From positions 37,575-101,574 of the forward strand of contig JADFDG010000016.1 in assembly GCA_018262975.1 (NCBI GenBank): a stretch of DNA of 64,000 bases, written 5' to 3'. The translations under genes and the position numbers were made by a program. The stretch is from Gammaproteobacteria bacterium. GTDB taxonomy: Bacteria; Pseudomonadota; Gammaproteobacteria; Pseudomonadales; JADFDG01. The notes beneath the pieces were generated by a model. It worked only from the letters and a program-made list of their open reading frames with translations. It searched no databases and was not told where the DNA came from. Below, piece after piece: positions 25,779-34,123 of the stretch; position 1 is the first letter of the stretch; every line of letters starts with the position of its first letter.

Positions 25779-27920
25779 ATGCGCCGATTCCGCCCTGTCC
25801 CCGGTAGCACTGTCGAACCCGGTGTCGAGTACGACTACGCGCGCTGGATGGCGCTGCGGGCGCTGTCCAGCGACGGTCGGTTCCGCAAGGCATTCCGCGA
25901 CAGCTTTACCCGCCCCGACGGTGCTCGGCCGGAGGATGTCGGCGAGTGGACGCTGGAGGCGGACTCCGACGAATCGGTGGCCTGGTTGCAACTCTTCGGA
26001 GCGAAGAAGCCGGCGCGCGTGACATCGGCGCAATTGCGCCGCGCGGTAAAGGCGGCCGCGCGCGCCGCCGCGCCCACCCGGCCGGTCACCGCTTTCCGCC
26101 AGACCGTTGGCTGGCTGGGTGGGATTATCCGCCTGGATGCGGTGGATTGCGCACTGCTCGAGTTGTTGCTGGTAATGCATCACAACGACGGGCTGCTGCG
26201 CCTGGTCGACCAGTTGGTTGGCAAGACGCTGCGCGAGGATTGCGAGTTGCTTGCCGACCTGCTCGGCGTGACGGTGCTCGACGTCAACCGTGCGCTCGGT
26301 CGCCAGGGCAATCTGCAGAAATATGGTTTCCTGCGCTACGACCATTTCTACGAGAACTTCCTCGCGCGCATCGAGATGCCACGCGAACTGGCAGCGAAGC
26401 TGTCGCACCCGTTCGAAACGGAGGGCGAACTGGTCAGTGCGTTCCTCAACCCGGTGGACGAGCCGGCGCTGGCCCTGGACGACGTGCCGCACCTGGCCAC
26501 GCACGTGGAGACCTTGCGCCAGGTGCTGCCCAACGCGCTGAAGCAGGGGCGCCGCGGCATCAACATCCTGTTCCACGGCGCGCCCGGCACCGGCAAGACG
26601 CAGGTGGCGGCGCTGCTGGCGCAGGTTGCCGGCCTCGAGGGCTATCGCATCATCCGGCCCGACGAGTCCGATCCGCAGAGCGGCCAGGATCGCCTGGGCT
26701 ACTACATGATCGTGCAGCAGATGCTCGCCAACCGGCGGCCGGCGCTGCTGGTGTTCGACGAATTCGAGGACGTCGTTCCCGACAACGACCCGTTCGGCGC
26801 GCTGTTCGGTGGTCACCAGCGCAAGTCCGCGCCCATGAAGTCCTGGCTCACCCAGGTGCTGGAGGAAAACCCGGTGCCGACGGTATGGATCTGCAACGCG
26901 ATCCATCACATCGACCGCGCCCTGCTGCGTCGCTTCACCTACGCCGTGGAGTTCCGCACGCCGCCGGCCAGCGTGCGCCAGCGCATCCTCAGCCAGGCGC
27001 TCGAAGGTTTGCCGGTGAGCGAGCGCTGGATCACGCGCATGGCGCAGGTATCCAACCTGTCGCCGGCCATGGTACGCAACGCAGCCACCATCGCCAGCCT
27101 CTCGGGCCTCGAGGATACGGGTGCCACCGAAGCGCTGCTCGACCGCACCATCGACGGCAGCATGCGTGCCGTCGGCTGGCGTCCGGAGCGCAGCGGCGTG
27201 GTGCCGGTCACGCGCTACGACTTGTCTTTCGTCAGCGCCAACGTGGCGCCGGAGCACCTGCAGGTGTCGCTGGTGCGCAGCGGCCGCGGCACCCTGTGCT
27301 TCTACGGTCCGCCGGGTACCGGCAAGAGCGCGCTCGCTGCCTACCTCGCCGCGCAACTGGGGCGGCCGTTGATGATCCGCCGTGCCTCCGACCTGCTGAG
27401 CAAGTGGGTGGGCGGCACCGAGGAGAACATCGCACAGATGTTCGAGGGCGCGCGTGACGAGAACGCGGTGCTGCTGATCGACGAAGCCGACAGTTTCCTG
27501 GCCAGCCGTGGCAACGCCGAGCGCAGCTGGGAAGTCACGCAGGTGAACGAGATGCTGTCGCAGATCGAGCACTTCGAGGGGGTGTTGATCTGCACGACCA
27601 ACCGCCTTGAGCACATGGATCCGGCCGTGCTGCGCCGCTTCTCGCACAAGGTCGGGTTCAGCTATCTGTCGCACGCGCAGCGGGTGGCGATGTTCTTCAG
27701 CGAATTCGGCGCCAGGTTTGCCGAGGACGAACATCGCCCGGCGGTCGAGGCGGCGCTGGCCGCGCTGCCCAACCTGGCGCCCGGAGACTTCGCCACCGTG
27801 AGGCGGCAGTTCGACGCCGGCGGTGGAGAGCTGGCGCTCACCGAACTGCTGGACGCGCTGGCAGCGGAATGCACACTCAAGCCGGACCGGCCGCGCCGGT
27901 CGATCGGGTTTGCCGGGTGA
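25779..27920 (+). CDS. Two-module AAA+ ATPase
   Basis: The 713-residue protein has an N-terminal helical domain of about 220 residues and two AAA+ modules. Module 1: FHGAPGTGKTQVAALLAQVA, Walker B LLVFDEFEDVV. Module 2: CFYGPPGTGKSALAAYLAAQ, pore loop LLSKWVGGTEENIAQMF, Walker B VLLIDEADSFL, sensor ICTTNRLEHMDPAVLRRF. Module 1 has DEFED rather than DEAD-type residues, but Walker acids are kept. The start at 25779 has GGAG upstream. It is divergent from the WYL gene, and the gene at 27928 follows after seven bases. It looks like a hexameric remodelling machine, analogous to the AAA+ of copy A but with a second module. Confidence 0.85.
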   Translation: MRRFRPVPGSTVEPGVEYDYARWMALRALSSDGRFRKAFRDSFTRPDGARPEDVGEWTLEADSDESVAWLQLFGAKKPARVTSAQLRRAVKAAARAAAPTRPVTAFRQTVGWLGGIIRLDAVDCALLELLLVMHHNDGLLRLVDQLVGKTLREDCELLADLLGVTVLDVNRALGRQGNLQKYGFLRYDHFYENFLARIEMPRELAAKLSHPFETEGELVSAFLNPVDEPALALDDVPHLATHVETLRQVLPNALKQGRRGINILFHGAPGTGKTQVAALLAQVAGLEGYRIIRPDESDPQSGQDRLGYYMIVQQMLANRRPALLVFDEFEDVVPDNDPFGALFGGHQRKSAPMKSWLTQVLEENPVPTVWICNAIHHIDRALLRRFTYAVEFRTPPASVRQRILSQALEGLPVSERWITRMAQVSNLSPAMVRNAATIASLSGLEDTGATEALLDRTIDGSMRAVGWRPERSGVVPVTRYDLSFVSANVAPEHLQVSLVRSGRGTLCFYGPPGTGKSALAAYLAAQLGRPLMIRRASDLLSKWVGGTEENIAQMFEGARDENAVLLIDEADSFLASRGNAERSWEVTQVNEMLSQIEHFEGVLICTTNRLEHMDPAVLRRFSHKVGFSYLSHAQRVAMFFSEFGARFAEDEHRPAVEAALAALPNLAPGDFATVRRQFDAGGGELALTELLDALAAECTLKPDRPRRSIGFAG

Positions 27921-27927
27921 GGGGCGC

Positions 27928-28497
27928 ATGAAACGTCGGGAATTCGTGCGTGCGACCTGCGCAGCGGGGTTGCTGGTGGCGGGCGCGCGTGCGGGCGCAT
28001 GCGCGCTTGCGCTCGATGACGGGTCTGCCGAACTGGTGGTGCCGGTTCGCCGGCTGCCGTTGTTGTTCGGCATCGGCGCTGCCGGCGCAGCGGCAGTCCG
28101 CGATCTGGTTGATGCGCGACCGGAGTGCCTCGGCGTTGATCTTCACGCCATGTGGGCGCCGCTGCCGCACGGCTTGCCAGGTGATGTGCTGGCGTGGTGC
28201 GAGGACAGCCATCCCTTTTCCGCGGCCAACGCGTCCACGGTATGGGTGGTGGTCTCGCTCGCCGGGTCAGCAGCCGATCTGTTGCCGGCATTGGCTGCTG
28301 CCTGGCGCGCACGCGGAGTGCCGGTCCGGCTGCTGGCGATCTATCCGGATGATGACCAGCCGGTGGACGTCTGGGACCTGGCGGTCGCGCGTGCCGCGCA
28401 GGCGCTGGCGGCGGGGGTGGCGCCCGGTGCGGGGGCACGACGGGTGACGGAAGAGGCGATTTTGCGGGTTATCGGGGTGCGGGCTCGCGTAGCTTGA
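27928..28497 (+). CDS. Possible FtsZ/tubulin-like protein with Tat-like N-terminus
   Basis: The 189-residue protein begins MKRREFVRATCAAGLLVAGA, a twin-arginine-like leader or a simple basic-hydrophobic start. Then LLFGIGAAGAAAVRDLVDA and, after an insertion, TVWVVVSLAGSAADLLPALA and RGVPVRLLAIYPDD follow. This order resembles the glycine-rich loop, the T4 region and the following strand of FtsZ, with the GGGTGTG signature eroded to SLAGSAA. If real, nucleotide binding may be lost. It is seven bases after the two-module AAA+ ATPase and so likely co-transcribed. The resemblance is by eye; a periplasmic protein of another type remains possible. Confidence 0.5.
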   Translation: MKRREFVRATCAAGLLVAGARAGACALALDDGSAELVVPVRRLPLLFGIGAAGAAAVRDLVDARPECLGVDLHAMWAPLPHGLPGDVLAWCEDSHPFSAANASTVWVVVSLAGSAADLLPALAAAWRARGVPVRLLAIYPDDDQPVDVWDLAVARAAQALAAGVAPGAGARRVTEEAILRVIGVRARVA

Positions 28498-29038
28498 CCA
28501 CGACAGCCTCCAGCAGAGGAACGCCGCGCCGTGTCATGCAATTGACGGCTTGCGCGGTGAACCTGCTGTCCATGTCCTTGTAGAGCTGCAGGATCTCCGC
28601 GGTCGTGACGGATTCACCCCCGGGGTATTTGCGCAGTATCCATGGCGGCAGGTGTTCTGCGCGCGATCGCGGGTCGGCATGGTTCAGGAAGTGGACGATG
28701 AAGTGATCGACCTTTTCTCCCGGGAAAGTATCGAGGTTGGCCAGTGCCTTCACGCTGGCATCCTGCGCGGCGCGCACGCAGGCCGGCCGGCCGCTGGAGA
28801 ACGTGCACTTCAACTCAGCGGTGGCCAGGAGCCGTTGCCGGCGGAAGAGCATCAGGTCGATCTCGTGCCCATCCTTCCGCTTGTCCAGGACGCCGAGTCC
28901 GCCGGTGTTCTTCTCCAGGTTGCTCAGCAGGCAGTGCCCGAGGAGCTTCTCGGCGTTGCCATTGACCAGCGCCCGGGAGATCAAGGATCTGTCCGGCCGC
29001 CTGTCGAAGTCCTGCAGTGCCTGCACCAGAACTTGCAT
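28469..29038 (-). CDS. PD-(D/E)XK nuclease-like protein
   Basis: The 189-residue protein has HEIDLMLFRRQRLLATAELK, with the D and the E-x-K of a PD-(D/E)XK core at residues 57-76, preceded by an acidic helix. The ATG at 29038 is preceded by GGGAGGA. It is the last gene of the minus-strand operon starting with DUF2779 (33 bases after the PcfJ-like gene) and converges on the FtsZ-like gene with 29 bases of overlap. The family is unknown to me; the motif is compatible with a restriction-type endonuclease. Confidence 0.7.
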   Translation of the reverse strand: MQVLVQALQDFDRRPDRSLISRALVNGNAEKLLGHCLLSNLEKNTGGLGVLDKRKDGHEIDLMLFRRQRLLATAELKCTFSSGRPACVRAAQDASVKALANLDTFPGEKVDHFIVHFLNHADPRSRAEHLPPWILRKYPGGESVTTAEILQLYKDMDSRFTAQAVNCMTRRGVPLLEAVVVKLREPAPR

Positions 29039-29071
29039 GAAAAGTCCTCCCGGCTCCTGTCGTCATGCGCG

Positions 29072-30940
29072 TCAGGATGACTGCGCCTGTGCCAGCCGGA
29101 TTGCCAGCTCGGCCATCAACGCATCCCGCGCCCGGGCCTCTTGCTCGTCAGCCACCACCGGATCGCGGTTTTTCAGGCCCCGGAACTGCACCAGCGTCCA
29201 CTGGCCGCCCAGCCGGCGGAACTCCGCCGTGCCGTGGCGCTCGCCGGTGTCCGCGCGCGAGATCGAGAATATCTGCGAAACGCCCAGCTCACACAGGTCC
29301 CGGTAGGTATACACACAGTGCTCCATGGCGCGTCCTTCCTGCCACAGGGAAACCGCGTCACTCACATGTATGGCGCGCCACGGCGCGATTTCAAGGGGTT
29401 CGAGCGCGGAAGTGAACTGCGCCGGGGCGGGGACTTCCTGCAGGTCCGGATCCGCACGCAGGCGTTGCTGTTCCGCATGCCAGCGCTGCTGTCGGCGCTG
29501 CACGTCGCCCCAGGTGCCCCGAAGTTGCGCCATGCCCGTTGGCGGCTCGGCGTTGCGGAACCAGTCGAAGGTGTCGTGCAGCACGTTTTCCATACCCGGG
29601 ACGCGGTGTTTGCCACGCAGGGTTTCCACCGTGAGCAACTGCGCAAGACGACGTAATGCCGCTGGTTCCGTGGGTGTGCGCAGCGCAGCAGTGTCGCCGG
29701 CAGTGCCGTAGCCGACGCGTTGCGGACCTGCATACAGCGGTGTGCCTTCCCCGAGCAATAGGCTGCCTTCCTGCGAGTGTCGGCGCCTGGACGGAGGCCC
29801 CAATGCGCGTGCTGGCCTGAATCCACGCAGCGTCGCGTACTCGGCACGCCCGGAGTCAGGCCAGGGCGGATGCTCGGCATACTCTTCATCGACAGTCAGC
29901 AGGGCCGGCCTGCGCTGTCCACCGGACAGCAATGTGGCCGCCGCGTCGTAGACCAGCCAACTCACGGCGTCGGCCACGTTGTCATCTTCCAGACCACGTG
30001 TCGCGTGCTGTGCAACCTGTGCCATGAAACGGTTGATGGCCTGCATGAACACCGGCCAGGTGGCCGGTTGCACATCGAGCAGTGCCGAGGCCATGCGCGC
30101 CGTCGCTGTGAGCGGTAGCCGGTGCAGGCGCGAGATCGCCGTGCGAGACAAACCGTGGGCATGCAGTGCCTGCGCCACAGCCGCCGGTGTAACGGCATGC
30201 ACGCCGCTCTGCGCCAGTGGCACCACGAATGGCAGGTAGGGCAGCTCGTCGTCCGGCCATAGGGCGAGGATGTCGGCACATTCGATGAATGCCAGTTGCC
30301 ACTGCGGGTAGCGGCGATCGGACGGGTGGATCAGGTCGTGCAGCAGGCAGGCGCGCTCGCTGCCCAACGCCAACTGCAGCAGTTCACGGCTCGCCCGCGG
30401 CCAGTCCAGTCGTGCGTCCAGCTGGGTTTCGATGCGTGCACCCAGTTGCTCGATGAATGGCCGCGGTAGTTCCGGCGCAAGTGAGTGCCGGGCGAAGGCT
30501 TCGACCAGGCACTGGCGGATACCTGCCTCGATGGGCGCGCGTGCGTGGCCGCCAATGATCCGTTCGCACAGGCGGAACAGATTCATGACCACTTCGCTGT
30601 CGACCCGGTTGCCCAGCACGTCGAGACGGACGAGACGCACGCCGCTCCCGGCGCCATTGCGCGCCGCCAGCGTACCCAGTTCCAGGCAGGCCGCCTGCCA
30701 GAAAACCAGCTGGCGCCCGTCGGCGTTTTCCACCAGGCGGAACGGGTGGTGCCAGAACGTACACCAGGCGTCACGCACGACCGCGGCGCAGGTGTCGCCG
30801 GCCGGATCGATGGCCGCCCATTCCTTGGGGAACTGCACCAGCGTGGAACCAATCCACAGCGCTTGTACCCCGGGCACGCTGTGCAGGGGTGCCTCGCGCG
30901 CCTCGGCGCACACGCTGTCCAGGTGTGGCATCGGGTTCAT
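29072..30940 (-). CDS. PcfJ-like domain protein (copy B)
   Basis: The 622-residue protein carries the PcfJ signature near the C-terminus: RAMEHCVYTYRDLCELGVSQ, then FSISRADTGERHGTAEF and WTLVQFRGLKNRD. The large N-terminal part (about 500 residues) is helical, leucine-rich and without known motifs. It starts in the stop codon of the SH3-like gene (ATGA overlap). The DUF2779, SH3-like, PcfJ-like order matches copy A. Compared with copy A it has about 265 more residues upstream of the signature domain. Confidence 0.78.
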   Translation of the reverse strand: MNPMPHLDSVCAEAREAPLHSVPGVQALWIGSTLVQFPKEWAAIDPAGDTCAAVVRDAWCTFWHHPFRLVENADGRQLVFWQAACLELGTLAARNGAGSGVRLVRLDVLGNRVDSEVVMNLFRLCERIIGGHARAPIEAGIRQCLVEAFARHSLAPELPRPFIEQLGARIETQLDARLDWPRASRELLQLALGSERACLLHDLIHPSDRRYPQWQLAFIECADILALWPDDELPYLPFVVPLAQSGVHAVTPAAVAQALHAHGLSRTAISRLHRLPLTATARMASALLDVQPATWPVFMQAINRFMAQVAQHATRGLEDDNVADAVSWLVYDAAATLLSGGQRRPALLTVDEEYAEHPPWPDSGRAEYATLRGFRPARALGPPSRRRHSQEGSLLLGEGTPLYAGPQRVGYGTAGDTAALRTPTEPAALRRLAQLLTVETLRGKHRVPGMENVLHDTFDWFRNAEPPTGMAQLRGTWGDVQRRQQRWHAEQQRLRADPDLQEVPAPAQFTSALEPLEIAPWRAIHVSDAVSLWQEGRAMEHCVYTYRDLCELGVSQIFSISRADTGERHGTAEFRRLGGQWTLVQFRGLKNRDPVVADEQEARARDALMAELAIRLAQAQSS

Positions 30941-31659
30941 GCGTGGATCCTCACGACCACGTCCTGTTCCACGAGGCCCTGCGGTGCTCGCCAGCAGGCG
31001 ATGACCCGCACCACGTCACCGCCCTCGGCGGCGGCTTCGCGCAGCAGGCGTTGCGTGCGCGGCTCGCCGTGCAGGCGATCGTCGAGTCGGCAGGAGCCGG
31101 TCAGGCAGAGGGCGCGCCTGCCATCCAGTATGCCCCGCAGTGCCCGCAGGCCTTCGCTCTCGCCTTCCTCTTGCACGCGCGTTGTGGCGGGCAACAGCGT
31201 GGCCTTCAGGAGCGTGCCCCAGGTCACGTCGATTCCCGCGCGCTCGATGTCAGTGATGCCGGCAGCGGCGCACAGGTCGGTGTACACGGTGTTCCAGCGG
31301 ATGTATTCGGCCAGCGTCTCGCGCTCGGCGGCCCGCTGCGCCGGGGTGTCGCGCACGGTGGCAGGCTTCAACAGGCTTGCTTCCAGCGTGAGGTAGCCGA
31401 AGCGCTGGTCGCGGCAGCGCTCTTGCCCCCAGAAACGCACCCAGTCGCTGATCGCGTGCATCAGGGTGACGGCGTCCCACTCCACGGTCACGGTCTGGCG
31501 ACCGTCGGGGTGCGTGCGCACCGCGGTGATGATGCCTTGCCAGTCCGTGATGTCGACCCTGGTTTGCCAGCGGCCGGCCTGCACGCCGTGGTCGATCACC
31601 GGATCGGTGATGTTCGCGCGCACACGGGCCGCGTCGCCGACATGGAAGTTCGTGCCCAT
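30937..31659 (-). CDS. SH3-like protein of unknown family (copy B)
   Basis: The 240-residue protein is the paralogue of 1672-2421: FHVGDAARVRANITDPVIDH, then DWQGIITAVRTHPDGRQTVT, VEWDAVTL and RFGYLTLEASLL match the other copy at conserved positions. Its start overlaps the stop of DUF2779 (TGATG), and its stop overlaps the PcfJ-like start. The C-terminal half contains RALCLTGSCRLDDRLHGEPR, not present in copy A. No catalytic motif is visible, and the family is unnamed to me. Confidence 0.75.
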   Translation of the reverse strand: MGTNFHVGDAARVRANITDPVIDHGVQAGRWQTRVDITDWQGIITAVRTHPDGRQTVTVEWDAVTLMHAISDWVRFWGQERCRDQRFGYLTLEASLLKPATVRDTPAQRAAERETLAEYIRWNTVYTDLCAAAGITDIERAGIDVTWGTLLKATLLPATTRVQEEGESEGLRALRGILDGRRALCLTGSCRLDDRLHGEPRTQRLLREAAAEGGDVVRVIACWRAPQGLVEQDVVVRIHA

Positions 31660-33158
31660 CAACGTGCCGCCACCTTCGGCCGCTTGCCGCCGGCGAACAC
31701 CTCGGCGAGCTTCACCATCGCCAGCGTGTCCTGCGCGCAGTAGCGCTCCAGGTCCGCGGCCAGTTGCGCGCGCCGCTCGGCCGGGGTGCCCGGCGCGATG
31801 ATCTCCAGGAACGCCTGCTGGGCGGCGCCACCTTCCTGGACTTCGCCGAGGTTGGCGTAATCGAGTTCCGGCGCAATGGTGGGCAGCACCGCCTTGATCG
31901 ACCAGCTGCCCTTCATGTCCGGGTGGTAGTAGTGGCGGCGGGTGATGTCCAGCAGGTCCACGAAGCGCTTCTCGATGGCGACGAGGCGTTCGGCGAGATC
32001 GGGGAACATCGCGGCCATGCCGCGCAGCACGCTGCCTTCGTAGGCGCGGTTGTAGACGAACACCGTGCCGCGCTTGCCGATGGCCGCCAGCAGGTGCTCC
32101 ATTGCCGGCCGCATCGGCGCATCGGGGGCGGTGTGCAGGTAGGCGCGGTGTTCCAGCGACCCGTCCGCGCGCTGGATGTGCAGCGACCACTGGAACGGCA
32201 ACGCCTGGTAAGGGCGGGTGCCGGCCCAGCGGGGCACCGCCGGGTTCACGCCCTCGAAGTCGAGGTAGTAACGCGGCCAGCCGGCGTTCGCCAGTTCCGC
32301 GGCGGCCGCCGGGTCCAGGAATGCCTTGCCGGTCTTCGACGCTTCGCGCATGCGCAGGAACACGGTGTTGCCGCCCAGCAGCTTCGCCGGCACGTCGCGC
32401 AGGTCGGTGTAGCCCTGGGCCTTCAGTTCGTTCGCCAGCTTGCCGGCACGCGGCAGGATCTCCACCGGGAATTCGGCGCGCGCCACGCCGCATTGCGCGA
32501 GGCAGTAGTCCTGGAATTCGCACGCGTAGGGCGTGTTGCATTGCGCGCCCATTGCCACCTGCGGCTCGGCGCCGGCCAGCACGCCCTGCTGCATGGCGAT
32601 CCAGCCAGCGGCCTCGTTGCCGCGCGCCTTGGCCTCGCGGGTGAGGTCCTCATCGCGGAACAGGCCGTTGTAGTCGCCGTCGCCGCGGTAGATGAACTGG
32701 TTGTCGATCACCCGCACGCTGACGCTGGCCGGTTCGTGGCCGGCGCGCGTGAGCACGTGCGCCTGCACCGCCGCATCGTCGCGGTGGTAATCCTTCACGC
32801 TGGTGGACGCCTTCACCTCGACCAGGTGCAGGCGGTTGCGGCGCCGTTCGACGATGTCCGCCATCACCAGCACGCTGTCCGCCTCGAAGGTGGCCTCGAA
32901 TGCCACTGCCGGCCCGCGCGTGTCCAGCCAGGCGCGGGTGTTGTCCAGGCTGGCGGGCAGGTCGTCATGCGAGCCCAGCAGGCGGCCGCCGGGGTAGAGG
33001 TACTGCGCGGCCGCGCCAACCTCGTGGCCGACGGCCAGGGCCACCTCGTTGCCGGTGTCCGTGGCCACCTCCTTGCGGTGGATCTGCAGCCACAGCCGCT
33101 TCGGGCACTGGCGGCCGGCAATGACCTTGGACTTGGAGAGGCGGAAGGGTTTGCTCAT
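31659..33158 (-). CDS. DUF2779 protein, Fe-S/RecB-like plus DEDD exonuclease-like domains (copy B)
   Basis: The 499-residue paralogue of 16055-17542 keeps CPKRLWLQIHRKEV, VMADIVE, LVEVKAS, the late cluster CNTPYACEFQDYC, YYLDFEGVNPAVPRWAG, FVYNRAYEGSVL and YCAQDTLAMVKLAEV. So both nuclease-like parts seem intact in both copies. The ATG at 33158 is preceded by GAGGAG. It is the first gene of the four-gene minus-strand operon, with operator site 5 about 40 bases upstream. Its start lies 160 bases from the divergent vapB gene. Confidence 0.87.
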   Translation of the reverse strand: MSKPFRLSKSKVIAGRQCPKRLWLQIHRKEVATDTGNEVALAVGHEVGAAAQYLYPGGRLLGSHDDLPASLDNTRAWLDTRGPAVAFEATFEADSVLVMADIVERRRNRLHLVEVKASTSVKDYHRDDAAVQAHVLTRAGHEPASVSVRVIDNQFIYRGDGDYNGLFRDEDLTREAKARGNEAAGWIAMQQGVLAGAEPQVAMGAQCNTPYACEFQDYCLAQCGVARAEFPVEILPRAGKLANELKAQGYTDLRDVPAKLLGGNTVFLRMREASKTGKAFLDPAAAAELANAGWPRYYLDFEGVNPAVPRWAGTRPYQALPFQWSLHIQRADGSLEHRAYLHTAPDAPMRPAMEHLLAAIGKRGTVFVYNRAYEGSVLRGMAAMFPDLAERLVAIEKRFVDLLDITRRHYYHPDMKGSWSIKAVLPTIAPELDYANLGEVQEGGAAQQAFLEIIAPGTPAERRAQLAADLERYCAQDTLAMVKLAEVFAGGKRPKVAAR

Positions 33159-33198
33159 GGGCGGCTCCTCGGTGGAAGCCTGAGTGTGGGCGGGGACT

Positions 33199-33213
33199 GC
33201 GACAAGTGGTGTC
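33199..33213. promoter_or_regulatory. Shared operator-like motif, site 5
   Basis: GCGACAAGTGGTGTC followed by G gives inverted arms CGACA and TGTCG around AGTGG. It is 40 bases upstream of the DUF2779 gene of copy B, and about 105 bases from vapB on the other side. Confidence 0.55.
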
Positions 33214-33318
33214 GTGTGGCTGACGCGATGCCGGGGTCCCGGCGGACGGACAGCCCGCCGCCGTATGCCTATGGTCACCGCTTCACTGACAACGGCCCGT
33301 GGCGGAGGTATTCTTACC

Positions 33319-33603
33319 ATGTCTTACTTTGGTGCCGACGCCATGGAAACCATCCGTTTGTCGACCAAGGGCCAGTTGGTCATCCCCAAGGCGGTCCGCG
33401 AGGCCCACGGCTGGTCGGAGGGGCAGGAACTGGAGGTCATCGACACGCCGGCGGGTGTGTTGCTGCGCACGCCATCACCGTTCCACGCGACCACCGTGGC
33501 GGAGGCCGCCGGTTTCTTGAAGCCGCTTTACCAGGGGCCTGCGGTGAGCATCGAGGACATGAACGCCGCCGTGGATCGCGCCATGAAGGACAACTTCCGG
33601 TGA
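33319..33603 (+). CDS. vapB: VapB/AbrB-type antitoxin
   Basis: The 94-residue protein contains the SpoVT/AbrB pattern METIRLSTKGQLVIPKAVRE and LEVIDTPAGVLL, followed by an acidic/helical tail that would wrap the toxin. GGAGGT lies 10 bases before the ATG at 33319; the inner ATG at 33343 is an alternative start. It overlaps vapC by four bases. Antitoxins of this family bind the toxin and repress the operon promoter, so one may expect an operator in the 160 bases upstream. Confidence 0.85.
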   Translation: MSYFGADAMETIRLSTKGQLVIPKAVREAHGWSEGQELEVIDTPAGVLLRTPSPFHATTVAEAAGFLKPLYQGPAVSIEDMNAAVDRAMKDNFR

Positions 33604-33998
33604 TCGCGCTCGACACCAACGTCATCGTGCGCTTCCTGGTCGCGGACGATCCCGCGCAGCATGCCGTGAGCGTCCGCGTGCTCGGTGGCGTGCAGCCACT
33701 GTTCATTGCCGACACGGTGCTGCTTGAGTGCTGCTGGGTACTGAAGGCGTGCTACGACTTGCCGCGCGCGGCGATTGTCGACGCGTTGCGTCGGGTGGCG
33801 GGCCTGCCCCAGGTTGCGCTGGAGAATCCGGCACGCGTCGCACGTGCGCTCGGATGGTACGAGCAGGGCATGGACCCGGCGGATGCGCTGCACTTGGCGA
33901 ACGCCGAGGCACATTGCCGTTCACTGCACACATTCGACGCGGACTTCGTGCGACGCGCGAAGGGCACGTCAGGTTGTCGTGTCACCCAGGCCCGCTGA
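33600..33998 (+). CDS. vapC: VapC-type PIN-domain toxin
   Basis: The 132-residue PIN protein has the four acidic positions: ALDTNVIVRFLVADD, LLECCWVLKACYD, DPADALHLANAEAH and HTFDADF. The GTG start at 33600 overlaps the antitoxin stop (GTGA). PIN toxins are Mg-dependent RNases. All catalytic acids are present, so it is probably active. Its stop is 22 bases before REP cluster 3. It lies between the copy B operon and the third PcfJ-like gene. Confidence 0.87.
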   Translation: MIALDTNVIVRFLVADDPAQHAVSVRVLGGVQPLFIADTVLLECCWVLKACYDLPRAAIVDALRRVAGLPQVALENPARVARALGWYEQGMDPADALHLANAEAHCRSLHTFDADFVRRAKGTSGCRVTQAR

Positions 33999-34020
33999 CG
34001 CGACCAATACCGCCCCTTTT

Positions 34021-34123
34021 GTAGCGAGGGCGCCATGCGCCCGATTGATGGTGGCAGGAAAGGCGGTCGGGGGCACGGCCCCTCGCTACGAGAGAGCGAT
34101 CGCGGGCGTGGCCCGCTCGCTAC
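34021..34123. repeat. REP cluster 3: one direct, two inverted copies
   Basis: A direct copy is at 34021-34044, a 23-base inverted copy at 34067-34089 and an inverted one at 34100-34123. The first and third have paired base changes that keep the hairpin (for example GGGCGC with GCGCCC). The second supplies the stop codon of the PcfJ-like gene, and the third is read through in frame. Confidence 0.85.

Noticed and set aside
27928..28011. Lipoprotein signal in the FtsZ-like protein
   Set aside because: The cysteine context (RAGAC) is a poor lipobox, so a lipid anchor is not claimed.
25644..28073. Long minus-strand open frame of about 800 codons
   Set aside because: It is the mirror of the two-module AAA+ gene, whose Walker motifs are unmistakable on the plus strand; the high GC content produces such antisense frames.
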